Assembly: GCA_030147505.1 (NCBI GenBank)
Contig: JASBVG010000043.1
Location: 1 to 49,444, forward strand
DNA: 49,444 nt
Direction of reading: 5' to 3'
Source: Tardiphaga sp.
GTDB taxonomy: Bacteria; Pseudomonadota; Alphaproteobacteria; Rhizobiales; Xanthobacteraceae
This document shows, piece by piece, positions 1-8,023 of this stretch (positions are counted from its first letter, which is position 1; each line of letters starts with the position of its first letter). A program made the position numbers and the translations under genes. The notes under the pieces were generated by a model. That model saw only the letters and a list, made by a program, of their open reading frames with translations. It was not told the DNA's origin and searched no databases.

Positions 1-50
1 CTTGCGGAAGCCGCCACCAGCGGCTAGGGAGCCGGCTCCAGCGATAGTGC

Positions 51-141
51 GGAGCGGTGGCCGAGTGGTCGAAGGCGCTCGCCTGGAAAGTGAGTATACG
101 TCAAAAGCGTATCGAGGGTTCGAATCCCTCCCGCTCCGCCA
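51..141 (+). tRNA. tRNA-Ser (anticodon GGA)
   Basis: A full class II tRNA can be folded by eye. The acceptor stem GGAGCGG (51-57) pairs with CCGCTCC (131-137), followed by discriminator G and an encoded CCA (139-141). The T-arm is GAGGG-TTCGAAT-CCCTC (114-130). The anticodon arm has the loop CTGGAAA, giving anticodon GGA, which reads UCC/UCU serine codons. The extra nucleotides between anticodon arm and T-arm form the long variable arm typical of tRNA-Ser. Its 3' end is repeated at 46371-46384, which marks it as an integration site. Confidence 0.97.
128..141 (+). repeat. attL candidate: 3' end of tRNA-Ser
   Basis: The 14 bases CTCCCGCTCCGCCA, the last stretch of the tRNA gene, occur again exactly at 46371-46384. 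A direct repeat of a tRNA 3' end flanking mobile-element genes is the usual footprint of tyrosine-recombinase integration. The tRNA remains intact on this side. Confidence 0.6.
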
Positions 142-561
142 ACATCTCAATGCGAATCAATGAGATAGGCGCTTCGGAGGCCGAAAATCCCAAGCTTCCG
201 CGCCGTTTTGCTTATTCCGACCGAACCTCCGAGACTGCCCGATTGGCCAAGATCGGTCTCTGGACGGCTTTTGTCTCTTTCCACCCGAACCTCTCCCGAA
301 GGGGTTCGGTCAGAAACTCTGTTGTTTTTCCGTGCTGTGGCCGAAGGTTCATCGCTGGTGTTTCCCCACTGAGTCTCGGCAGCCGTCTCGGGCCGGAAAG
401 CCGAGGTGGGCGTTTTGTCGCGAAATGACGAGAACGGACGAGTGGCTGGGCTTGGGCCGGTGCGGAATGGCGGCTTTGAAACAGTATGGGTGCAAACGTA
501 GTCATGGTGACACTGCGCACTCTTCCTAGTTTATAGCCTCGTCGCTAAGACTGACCGAGAT
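142..561. other. Gap between tRNA-Ser and the first operon, no convincing gene
   Basis: About 420 bases hold no open frame with a plausible start and ribosome binding site. A hairpin with a 7-bp stem, CCGAACC (285-291) against GGTTCGG (303-309), is visible but has no following T-run, so it is not a clear terminator. The promoter of the downstream operon should lie here, but I cannot point to convincing -35 and -10 boxes. Confidence 0.4.
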
Positions 562-1689
562 ATGCAGGTCGAGAGCGCACTAAACATTGCACAAGCAGAG
601 CGTATCATCCGCCAGATGGAGGGTCGCAGCACCGACACGACGCTGATACTCCCTACGAACAGCCGCGGAAATGTTGGCGGTGGCGAGCCCGCGGTGGTGC
701 AAGCGATCCTTACTTGGGCGTCGAGTCAGGGCAGCGCGCGCATTGGCACCTATGCGCAAGGTCCCAGTGACGGCCAGCTCGACACGCTCACCGGTCATCT
801 CGTTGGCCTGTGCTCTGCTCTGACCTGTGATTGGGCCGGCGATATTCAGGACCATGACCTGACTGCAGAATTGCGTGAGCTGGCGTTGAGACGGCTGCGC
901 GGCTTGCAGGGACCGGCGCCGCAGCGCTGGTCGAGAGGCGCTCAACTCGAAATTCTTTGTGCCGATCATCTCGGCTGGTCGACCCCCGACACGCTTTACG
1001 CGACTTCAGAATCGAGCCGACGTCTCCTCTCCCGGCGAGAATTCGATCGTGTGGCCGATCTCGTTCTGGAGCAGACGATACCCGATTATCTGGCGCCAAG
1101 TGAGCCGGGAATAAAGGCCGGACTGGCCGATGCACTCTACGAGTTGTTCCGCAACACCGAGGAATATGCCCGCATGGACGAGAACGGCAATCTTGTCCGC
1201 CGCTCCATTCGAGGACTGCACGCCCGCAAACAAGCGATCTCCCGGCCCGGTCTCGCCAAGATGGTCGAAGCGTCTCCATCGCTCGCCGCCTATTGCGCAC
1301 GCCTTGCGCCGCGCCCCAGACGGCGCGACATTCAGTTGCTGGAAGTGTCCGTGTTCGATGCGGGGCCTGGTTATGCGCCACGCTGGTTGCGGCGCCCCCT
1401 TACCGAGATCAGCCGCGAGGAGGAAGTCGAGGCGATTCAGACCTGCTTCGCCAAACATGCGACGCACAAATCCAACGCGACAGCCGGCATGGGCCTGTGC
1501 ACCGTCGTCGATATTCTTCGACGCGGGGGCGGCTTCATGCGGCTGCGAACTGGCCGGCAATCGCTTTATGCCGATCTGGCACTAGAGGCGCACAAGGCAT
1601 ACGGGGAGCTGCCCGAGCTACGTCCCTGGCAGACTGCTCGGCTCGCGCCCGCAACCGGCACGCTCTTCACCTTCCTGTTGCCCCTCTGA
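562..1689 (+). CDS. GHKL/HATPase-type ATP-binding protein, first gene of a three-gene operon
   Basis: A 375-residue protein whose C-terminal half carries the ATP-binding boxes of the GHKL family (histidine kinase, Hsp90, MutL): an N-box with E194 and N198, a G1 box DAGPG at 266-270, and a G2 box GMGL at 309-312 followed by a glycine-rich strand. The N-terminal 150 residues match nothing I recognise. There is no transmembrane segment and no histidine-kinase dimerisation box that I can see, so it is more likely an ATP-driven switch or sensor than a classic two-component kinase. The gene starts at an ATG with a weak ribosome binding site and ends 3 bases before the next start, so the three genes are probably co-transcribed. 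A defence role with the HEPN protein downstream is inferred. Confidence 0.75.
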   Translation: MQVESALNIAQAERIIRQMEGRSTDTTLILPTNSRGNVGGGEPAVVQAILTWASSQGSARIGTYAQGPSDGQLDTLTGHLVGLCSALTCDWAGDIQDHDLTAELRELALRRLRGLQGPAPQRWSRGAQLEILCADHLGWSTPDTLYATSESSRRLLSRREFDRVADLVLEQTIPDYLAPSEPGIKAGLADALYELFRNTEEYARMDENGNLVRRSIRGLHARKQAISRPGLAKMVEASPSLAAYCARLAPRPRRRDIQLLEVSVFDAGPGYAPRWLRRPLTEISREEEVEAIQTCFAKHATHKSNATAGMGLCTVVDILRRGGGFMRLRTGRQSLYADLALEAHKAYGELPELRPWQTARLAPATGTLFTFLLPL

Positions 1690-1692
1690 GCC

Positions 1693-3942
1693 ATGTCGCC
1701 GATCCATCTTGACCGCTTCGACAAAATCGTTGCCCCACTGACTGTAGATGTCCTCGTCGCGTTTTGTTCGACCGCCGATCTCGATGTTCGAGCTCTCGCG
1801 GATGAAGTCGAAGAAGAGATCGCTCGGGCGCTTGCGCCAGATGAGTTGCTTATCTTGGTGCGCGCCAGCGCTTTCGATGCGGCCCTCGAGGCGATCGACT
1901 CATCAACACAGGGCAAGGCGCTGATCGAGCGTCTTAGCGGACGCTGCTGCGTCGAACTCCTAGGATATGATGCTGTCGGCGCCGTGACGGGACGAAAGAC
2001 TCTGACGACGGGCGGGCTCGTCAGCAACGTCGAGCTCGATGAGATATTGCGGCGCGGTGCGACAGCGATCTTCGCGCGCCGCGGCGGATTCGTAGAGGCC
2101 AGCCAGAGCTACCACTTTGCCAACCCGTCCGGCGCGCACACTGACAGGTTCATGCGCCTATCGAACATACTCGTCCGGCAGGCGGAGATAGCGTTCCTGG
2201 CCGTCGCGCTCATGCGGCGCCTACCGCCGAATGCGCGGCAAGCCTATATCGACACGCCCGCCTTGTATGCGGTGGTTTCGGCCGTCAATGAGCAATGGCG
2301 CACCCTGCGGCCGGAAGGCGGCAACCTCGTCGCCGACAATTTCAGCTCCTATTTCGGGTTCGGCGAGCATCGCTTTACAGATGTCGCCGCCTCCGTGGCT
2401 GTTATCTCGGCGTCGTCGAGCGGTAGCCTCGGGCGCAAGCTAGTGGAGCGCAAAGGCTTCGATCCCAATCGCATCGTGCATATGCTTTATCTTGGACCAA
2501 AGGAGCCGGGCCCTCACGTTGCGGTCGACCTTCGCATTGACCCGAATTGCAATCCCGGTGGGTTCTCGACGGAACGCCGAACCTTCGACGTCGCCGACTG
2601 CGCACTGTGCCGCGAAGACTCGACGCCGATTTCGTTGAAAGGCGATCAATTTGACATCGCGGGACCGCAGCACCCGCCGCTCGTAATTGTGAAGAAGGAT
2701 GCACCGCCCAAGCTCGCGACTACTATGGGGCGCCTCGCCGGCACGAGAGCATTGCGCGTATCACTCCAAGCTCGCCAGCTGGACGTCGATCCTGCCGCGC
2801 TTCTTGCTTCGCCGGAGTACCAGAAGCGGCTCGATTATCTGCTGCGCCGACAAGTGCCAGCCAAAGTCGACGCGGTCGTGCTCGTCGATCCGGCTGCGCG
2901 CGGCCTCGTCGACAGAGCCGCCGAAGTGTTGGGCGCCTTGCCGATCCCGGTCGAAAGAGGGGCCGTTTCGTCGATGAGCGAGGGCCGTTCGGTTCCATTT
3001 GAAGGCGCGATACTGGTGATCGCATCGGTGATAGGAAGCGGACGCCTCCTGCTCGATGTCAGTCGCGACCTTCGGAACGTCGCACCCAAAGCGCCGATTA
3101 TTTACCTGATCGGCTTCGCCAAGGTGCAGGATTCGGCGCGTAAGGGCATCCTCACTCGGTCACTGGTGCAGACCGATAATTCGGTGGCTCACCTCGTGGA
3201 ATATGCGGACGAACTGCTGCTTCCCGCCAATCCGGTGCCGAATGCCTGGCAGAACGAGCTTGCCTTTCTCGAACGAAACCGGACTGCCGCCGTAAATAGC
3301 GTCGTTCCGTTCCTGGACAAGCGGATCAACCGCCTGCGCGAAGCGTCCAAACCTCTCATGGACGAGTTGTTTCTGCCCGACCACGTGGGCGCCGCACTTC
3401 CACTCCGGGACGGCTTCGTGTTCTGGCCTCCCAGCCTTCCAGGTAAGAACGTGCATAGTCAGGCCGATGTTTTCTTTACGATCTCATCGGTGCTCCAGCA
3501 GCTTCGCACGGCCGAACCTGCGGCGGGAGCTCAGGCAATTCGCACCAACTGGATGCAACAGACAATCCTGTCGCCCGAGAACTTCGGCCGCTTCAACGAC
3601 GGGATTATTCAGGCAAGCCTGCTGCGCGCTGCCCGACCGGCCGAGCTCGACTATCGCGACGACGCAGAGGCAAGCACTGACGCCGCACGCCTGATCAGGC
3701 GCATCATCGAGAACGCGGCCCGTCCGCGTGGGGAGGCGGCCGCGGAGTTCCTGCTCGCGCTAGGGACCGGTCGCCTAAAGCTCTGCGCCACGGATGCTAA
3801 TGTAGTCTTAAGCGACCTGCCCGACGCCCCTGAACTCGTCGCCTCACTCATGGCGATGTGTCGCGTCGAAAGGCAGCGGAACGGAAAGCCAGTCCGAAGA
3901 AGGACGCGCGGCGCTAACAAGGTGTCCACGGGCGCGGCATGA
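1693..3942 (+). CDS. Large protein with divergent phosphoribosyltransferase-like segments
   Basis: A 749-residue cytoplasmic protein of no family I can name with certainty. Two stretches resemble the PRPP-binding loop of type I phosphoribosyltransferases: a strand ending in SASSSGSLGRKL near residue 240, and one ending in ASVIGSGRLLLDVSRDL near residue 440. Near residue 140 there is a segment SGAHTDRF that recalls the substrate loop of orotate phosphoribosyltransferase. In both loops the usual acidic pair is missing, so any catalytic activity is doubtful; a nucleotide-sensing or scaffold role is equally possible. The start is 3 bases after the ATPase stop, and the end overlaps the HEPN gene by 4 bases, so translation is coupled across all three. 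The fold call is an inference from short motifs. Confidence 0.5.
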   Translation: MSPIHLDRFDKIVAPLTVDVLVAFCSTADLDVRALADEVEEEIARALAPDELLILVRASAFDAALEAIDSSTQGKALIERLSGRCCVELLGYDAVGAVTGRKTLTTGGLVSNVELDEILRRGATAIFARRGGFVEASQSYHFANPSGAHTDRFMRLSNILVRQAEIAFLAVALMRRLPPNARQAYIDTPALYAVVSAVNEQWRTLRPEGGNLVADNFSSYFGFGEHRFTDVAASVAVISASSSGSLGRKLVERKGFDPNRIVHMLYLGPKEPGPHVAVDLRIDPNCNPGGFSTERRTFDVADCALCREDSTPISLKGDQFDIAGPQHPPLVIVKKDAPPKLATTMGRLAGTRALRVSLQARQLDVDPAALLASPEYQKRLDYLLRRQVPAKVDAVVLVDPAARGLVDRAAEVLGALPIPVERGAVSSMSEGRSVPFEGAILVIASVIGSGRLLLDVSRDLRNVAPKAPIIYLIGFAKVQDSARKGILTRSLVQTDNSVAHLVEYADELLLPANPVPNAWQNELAFLERNRTAAVNSVVPFLDKRINRLREASKPLMDELFLPDHVGAALPLRDGFVFWPPSLPGKNVHSQADVFFTISSVLQQLRTAEPAAGAQAIRTNWMQQTILSPENFGRFNDGIIQASLLRAARPAELDYRDDAEASTDAARLIRRIIENAARPRGEAAAEFLLALGTGRLKLCATDANVVLSDLPDAPELVASLMAMCRVERQRNGKPVRRRTRGANKVSTGAA

Positions 3943-4469
3943 CGATGGAGGCGACCACCTGGCTACAACATGCTGTCGCGGGTTTCGCCGCCCTCACGTC
4001 GGCAGAGCGCCGGGCGATCCGCGATTTCACCCTCCTGTGGAGCCTGTTTGAAGCCCGGCTCACCGCATGCAATGCCTCGATCCCCGAGATCGAGGCGGCG
4101 ATGACAAGGCTTGAGGCGGCAGGCGTTCTCGACGTGGCGCGGCTCGATCGTCCGCTGCGCCATTTCCGTGACCGCTATGCGCCCGGCGGAGTGCTGATCC
4201 CACGGTTCGAGGCGCTGCGCCTGAACGGCCATGGGAGGCCATTGGTCGAGCGCGTCCTGACGGGCGAACCGGCAGGCCCGGCCGAAATAGCGAACGCGCT
4301 GATGATCATCGTCTACAGGCTGCGTAACAACCTCTTTCACGGCAACAAATGGAATGACGGAATCCAAGATCAGCGCGCCAATTTCCAGACCGCGAACCGT
4401 ATCCTGATGGCGCTGATGGATATGCACCGCGCAGGCCCAACGCCTGATGGCGGGAGCGCAGCCACATGA
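3939..4469 (+). CDS. HEPN-motif protein, candidate RNase effector
   Basis: A 176-residue, mostly helical protein. Near residues 129-134 it has R-N-N-L-F-H, followed by G-N-K-W; this is the R-x4-6-H motif of HEPN domains, whose members are commonly metal-independent RNases acting as toxins or abortive-infection effectors. The first helix region (residues 10-45) and the motif helix would make up the expected four-helix bundle. The start ATG overlaps the preceding stop in an ATGA arrangement, so it is translationally coupled to the PRTase-like gene. In this context the likely job is effector of the operon, controlled by the ATPase and the large protein. RNA cleavage is known for the family and inferred here; some HEPN proteins are non-catalytic. 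Confidence 0.65.
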   Translation: MTMEATTWLQHAVAGFAALTSAERRAIRDFTLLWSLFEARLTACNASIPEIEAAMTRLEAAGVLDVARLDRPLRHFRDRYAPGGVLIPRFEALRLNGHGRPLVERVLTGEPAGPAEIANALMIIVYRLRNNLFHGNKWNDGIQDQRANFQTANRILMALMDMHRAGPTPDGGSAAT

Positions 4470-4556
4470 CTTTGTACCTTAAGCAAACGACCGCTTTTTG
4501 GAGCGAAGTCGCTAGCGCTTGACGACTGACATGGGGCGCGAAGCGGACCATTAACT

Positions 4557-4937
4557 CTACCCAAGCACTACCTTCTCTTGCTCCGCCCACGGCAGTTCGG
4601 CCGCCATCGCCAAATCCTTGATCGACAGCGCCGGGGACACGCGCGCGATCAAGATTTTATCCAGCACGGCCGGCGCTAGATAGGCCAGCCTCAGCATCCG
4701 CCCAACATAGCGATCCGAGATATCCTCGGTCCGGGCGATGTCATCGATGGTCGCCACCTCCCCTGATTCCAGCTTGCGCCGCCAACTCCAAGCTTTGGCG
4801 ATTGCCTTCAGCACATGCGGGCCCACGCCACTGTCATTGGCAGGCATCATGTCGGCTGGCGGCATGATCTTCGGCCGCCCGTTGCGCTTGCGGATGGTAA
4901 GCGGGATGAACACCCGCACCGTGGTGGGGGCGCTCAC
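4557..4937 (-). CDS. Small helix-turn-helix-like protein of the serine-recombinase cassette
   Basis: A 126-residue basic protein. The N-terminal part carries RNGRPKIMPP, and residues 60-105 contain a likely helix-turn-helix (IDDIARTEDISDRYVGRML), similar in style to DNA-binding segments of ParB/KorB-type proteins. It is the last gene of a minus-strand cassette and overlaps the recombinase stop by 4 bases. A role in DNA binding next to the recombinase is plausible, but I cannot assign a family. It ends 87 bases from the convergent HEPN gene. Confidence 0.6.
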   Translation of the reverse strand: MSAPTTVRVFIPLTIRKRNGRPKIMPPADMMPANDSGVGPHVLKAIAKAWSWRRKLESGEVATIDDIARTEDISDRYVGRMLRLAYLAPAVLDKILIARVSPALSIKDLAMAAELPWAEQEKVVLG

Positions 4938-6253
4938 GCTGCCAACTCCCTTTCCGGCGTGACCATCTCGCGGATAACCGACCCGAGCCCCTCAGTGCGC
5001 AGATCGACCGCCATGCCATCAGAGCTGACCGTGATCCGCTCTATCAGCAGGCGGGCAATGCGAGCCTGCTCGGCCGGGAACAGCGATTCCCACAGCCCGT
5101 CGAAGCCCGACAGCGCGGTGACAACCTCGTGCTCGTCGATGTCGGGGTCAGTGCGGCGCGCGGCCTCCACGGCTCGTGCGACAATCTCTGGCGCGCGCAG
5201 CAGCGACCGGATGTGCTGGACGACGGCGGTTTCCACCATCCCGGCGTTGAGCCGGACGAACCCGTCGGTGCCTTCACCAGCCCGGTTCCGGATCGCATCC
5301 ATCGAGGTGTAGTAGCGATAGTGGCGGCTGCCTTTCTTGGTGGCGGTCGGCGTCATGGCGATGCCGCGCTCCGTGAAGATCAGACCTTTCAGCAGCGCCG
5401 GGGTCTCGGTGCGGGTGTTGGCGGCTCGCTGCCGAGGGCTCTCCAGCAAAATGGCATGCACCTGATCCCACAGCGGCTGGTCAATGATGGCGTCGTGCTC
5501 ACCTGGATAGCTGGTGCCCTTGTGGACCGCCTCCCCGAGATAGAGCCGGTTGCGGAAAAGCTTGTATAGGAAGCCCTTGTCGATCGGCTTGCCACGCTTG
5601 TTGAGCACGCCGCCAGCGACCAGTTCGCGAGTCAGCGTTGTGGCCGAGCCCAGTTCAACAAACCGACGGAACATGTGGCGGACCGTGATGGCCTCGGCCT
5701 CGTTGATCAACAGCTTGCGGTCGCTGACATCGTAACCCATCGGCACAAACCCGCCCATCCACATGCCCCGTTTGCGCGATGCTGCGAACTTGTCGCGGAT
5801 GCGTTCGCCGATGACCTCGCGCTCGAACTGGGCGAAGGACAGCAGGATGTTTAGCGTCAGCCGGCCCATCGAGGTCGTGGTGTTGAACGCCTGCGTCACC
5901 GACACGAACGTCACGTTGTTGCGATCGAGGGCCTCGACCAGCTTGGCGAAGTCCATCAGCGAGCGCGACAGGCGGTCGATCTTGTAGACGACGATCACGT
6001 CGACCAGACCCGCCTCGACGTCTTCCAGCAGGGCCTGCAGGCCCGGGCGCTCGAGCGACCCGCCCGAATAACCGCCGTCGTCATAGCGTTCGCGCATGCA
6101 GACCCAGCCCTCGGCGCGCTGGCTGGCGACATAGGCCTCACAGGACTCGCGCTGGGCGTCGAGGCTGTTGAACTCCATGTCCAACCCCTCTTCGGAGCTT
6201 TTGCGGGTGTAGATCGCGCAGCGCAGGCGGCGCGGTGGTGCGGTTTCGCTCAT
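4934..6253 (-). CDS. Serine recombinase (resolvase/invertase superfamily)
   Basis: A 439-residue recombinase. The catalytic N-terminal domain begins with AIYTRKSS (candidate nucleophile S19), followed by the SLDAQRE segment and, near residue 97, DRLSRS, both hallmarks of serine recombinases. The middle part (about 180-300) matches the recombinase domain of large serine integrases or transposon resolvases, and the C-terminus is helical. Such enzymes cut DNA through a 5'-phosphoserine link. It lies third in a cassette of four overlapping minus-strand genes (6708-6884, 6250-6711, this gene, 4557-4937). It could mobilise a smaller unit within the island, but I found no flanking repeat that defines one. 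It is not an obvious match for the tRNA-end att sites, which are typical of tyrosine integrases. Confidence 0.92.
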   Translation of the reverse strand: MSETAPPRRLRCAIYTRKSSEEGLDMEFNSLDAQRESCEAYVASQRAEGWVCMRERYDDGGYSGGSLERPGLQALLEDVEAGLVDVIVVYKIDRLSRSLMDFAKLVEALDRNNVTFVSVTQAFNTTTSMGRLTLNILLSFAQFEREVIGERIRDKFAASRKRGMWMGGFVPMGYDVSDRKLLINEAEAITVRHMFRRFVELGSATTLTRELVAGGVLNKRGKPIDKGFLYKLFRNRLYLGEAVHKGTSYPGEHDAIIDQPLWDQVHAILLESPRQRAANTRTETPALLKGLIFTERGIAMTPTATKKGSRHYRYYTSMDAIRNRAGEGTDGFVRLNAGMVETAVVQHIRSLLRAPEIVARAVEAARRTDPDIDEHEVVTALSGFDGLWESLFPAEQARIARLLIERITVSSDGMAVDLRTEGLGSVIREMVTPERELAA

Positions 6254-6711
6254 GCCGCCGCCCTCTTGTTTTCACGCAGCCCAAAGAAGCGGTAGCCATT
6301 CCACCGGGTGCCGGTGATATCGCGGGCGACCGCCGACAGCGACTTGTAGCGCCGCCCCTGCCAGTCAAAACCATCCTTCAACACGGTGATGACGTGCTCG
6401 GCGCCATCCCACTCGCGCACCAGCCGGGTGCCGATCACCGGGTTGCGCGGGTCGGTGATCATGGACCGGCGGGTCTTCTTGCCCTCGACCTCGTCGGCCA
6501 ATGCGTCGAGCAGCTGCCTGACCGGCCTGGATGGTCCGCCCCACGTCAGTTCCTGGATGCGATAGGCGAGCCGCTGTTCCAGGAACGACCGGCTGTTGTT
6601 GGGCGCCCCGCTGCTGAACAGTTTCTCCCATTCCACCTTCAGTTCCCTTACCGTCATATCCTTCAGGGCCGCCAGCCTGGCGAGCACTTGCGCATTGTCA
6701 TCCACCTTCAT
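6250..6711 (-). CDS. DUF2924 family protein
   Basis: A 153-residue protein with the pattern of DUF2924 proteins: an N-terminal helix ending in KVEWEKLFSSGAP, a central QRLAYRIQEL helix, and a C-terminal DGFDWQGRRYKSLSAVARD segment followed by ITGTRWNG. The family is found almost exclusively beside serine recombinases in alphaproteobacterial mobile elements, and its function is unknown. Stop and start overlap the neighbours by 4 bases on both sides, so it is part of one translationally coupled cassette. Confidence 0.85.
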   Translation of the reverse strand: MKVDDNAQVLARLAALKDMTVRELKVEWEKLFSSGAPNNSRSFLEQRLAYRIQELTWGGPSRPVRQLLDALADEVEGKKTRRSMITDPRNPVIGTRLVREWDGAEHVITVLKDGFDWQGRRYKSLSAVARDITGTRWNGYRFFGLRENKRAAA

Positions 6712-6884
6712 TTTCGTCCTCCAATCCGGGCTCTTACCCGGGGACGACTGACGCTCGTGGTGGGCGGGATAGCGAGCGAACTATCTCCCCGATCGGTAGA
6801 TATAGAACTGGACTTGTCTGCCATGCGCAGCAGGCCGGCAGCGAGAATCCGCCCCAACTCGGACAGCCGGGCATCGTTAGTCAT
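6708..6884 (-). CDS. Small protein at the head of the recombinase cassette
   Basis: The ATG at 6884 gives a 58-residue protein beginning MTNDARLSELGRILAAG. A longer frame to 6941 exists, but its extra N-terminus looks random, and small proteins of this kind beside DUF2924 usually begin at the equivalent methionine. It overlaps the DUF2924 start by 4 bases and is the first gene of the cassette. Function unknown; a small regulatory or accessory role is possible. Confidence 0.6.
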   Translation of the reverse strand: MTNDARLSELGRILAAGLLRMADKSSSISTDRGDSSLAIPPTTSVSRPRVRARIGGRK

Positions 6885-7228
6885 TTGAGACGGGCAAAGA
6901 CTGTTGGGACCTGCAGAGCTGTGGTGCACCCTGACCTCCACCGTTGGTTTTCAGACGGTGACGGTAGGCGGACGGATCATACAAACAAGCGATTTCAACT
7001 ACTTGGCGAACCCCTGCGTAAACATGAGAAATCTTTCGATGGCCGCGCGGGATGGCCGGGCCTGCTGAATCGGCGGTGAGAAAATCTGCGTAAATTGATT
7101 CGCTTAAAAACATGCTGGCCCGGGCTCCGTTGTGGAGATCGGCAGGGCTGGCGTGGCGGTAAAGCCCCTAATTGATTGGAAACCTCAAACGGTTACCCTG
7201 CTCGCTACTCGACGGTGGAGGGGGTTCC
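6885..7228. other. Divergent intergenic region between recombinase cassette and QueC operon
   Basis: About 340 bases separate two divergent operons. No open frame with a good start is visible. A relatively A/T-rich patch around 7079-7110 could hold a promoter for the plus-strand operon, but no clean -35/-10 pair stands out. Confidence 0.35.
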
Positions 7229-8023
7229 ATGGGGCACGTCAGGCTTGGCAAGTTACCGACATCGAGGAAGTGGAAGGATGTCGTCGCATTTCTCACCGCC
7301 GGAGACGTCGACGTTTCGGCCTTGGCAAATGCCATTTTCAAGGCGGCCGAAACGGCCTTGAAGCGAGCGACCCAAGATCCCGCCTTCGTCGAGGTGTGCT
7401 GGCTTCTTATTAAGATACCTCAGGCTGCAAAGTCCGAAGATTTCGCTGCAGCCCTAAAAGAACTCGGCATTGAAGCTCCTTCGGGTCCATCCCTTCTGGA
7501 CGTGGTGATCGGGTTCGACGCCGCCATCGAAAAAGTTATGCGGAGCCCCGGCGATCGCGCCACTGACCTTGGCGAAATGGCTCGGCAGGCCGGGATCGCG
7601 GCCTTGTACGAGGTCACCCAGGAGCGGCTTCCAACACTTTGGGTTGCCGGCAAGGCCGACGAGACGACGACGTTGGCAACATTGGCGTCGCCCGACAAAT
7701 TTGGTGAGCTCGCGCAGAGATTCTTCACCAAGCTGACAGAGCGGAACATCCTCTATTACCTCGACCGAGAATGGCCAAAGCACATCCGCAGCGACAAGCT
7801 GGCGCATTCGATTAGCGACATGTCACTGCTCGAGGGTTCCGTCCGTCGCCATTGCGAAGAGACGACGCTCATCATGCGCGCGTTCTCGAAGGATTGGCTG
7901 GCCAAGAATGTTTACGTCAAGGGTCGGTCGGTCACGCCTCAACAGACACGCAACTTCGCCTCGGTAGCACTCAGGAAGATAAGGGCAGAACTGGCCGAGA
8001 GGGCGTCCCCCAATGCGGCATGA
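7229..8023 (+). CDS. Uncharacterised partner protein of the QueC-like enzyme
   Basis: A 264-residue soluble, helical protein starting MGHVRLGKLPTSRKW. The chosen ATG follows a strong ribosome binding site (GGAGGGGG, about 5 bases before the start); upstream starts at 7172 lack one. I recognise no catalytic motif, and it has no signal peptide or membrane segment. It overlaps the QueC-like gene by 11 bases, which argues for coupled translation and a shared complex or pathway. It does not resemble the QatA ATPase or QatD nuclease of the Qat defence system, so this looks like a separate two-gene arrangement. Function unknown. Confidence 0.65.
   Translation: MGHVRLGKLPTSRKWKDVVAFLTAGDVDVSALANAIFKAAETALKRATQDPAFVEVCWLLIKIPQAAKSEDFAAALKELGIEAPSGPSLLDVVIGFDAAIEKVMRSPGDRATDLGEMARQAGIAALYEVTQERLPTLWVAGKADETTTLATLASPDKFGELAQRFFTKLTERNILYYLDREWPKHIRSDKLAHSISDMSLLEGSVRRHCEETTLIMRAFSKDWLAKNVYVKGRSVTPQQTRNFASVALRKIRAELAERASPNAA

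Noticed and set aside
57..428. Open frame of 123 codons starting inside the tRNA gene
   Set aside because: It overlaps the tRNA-Ser almost fully at its start and has no ribosome binding site; the encoded residues are a tRNA read as protein.
4481..4556. Possible small gene between the HEPN gene and the recombinase cassette
   Set aside because: The gap is under 90 bases, contains no start with a ribosome binding site and no usable frame.
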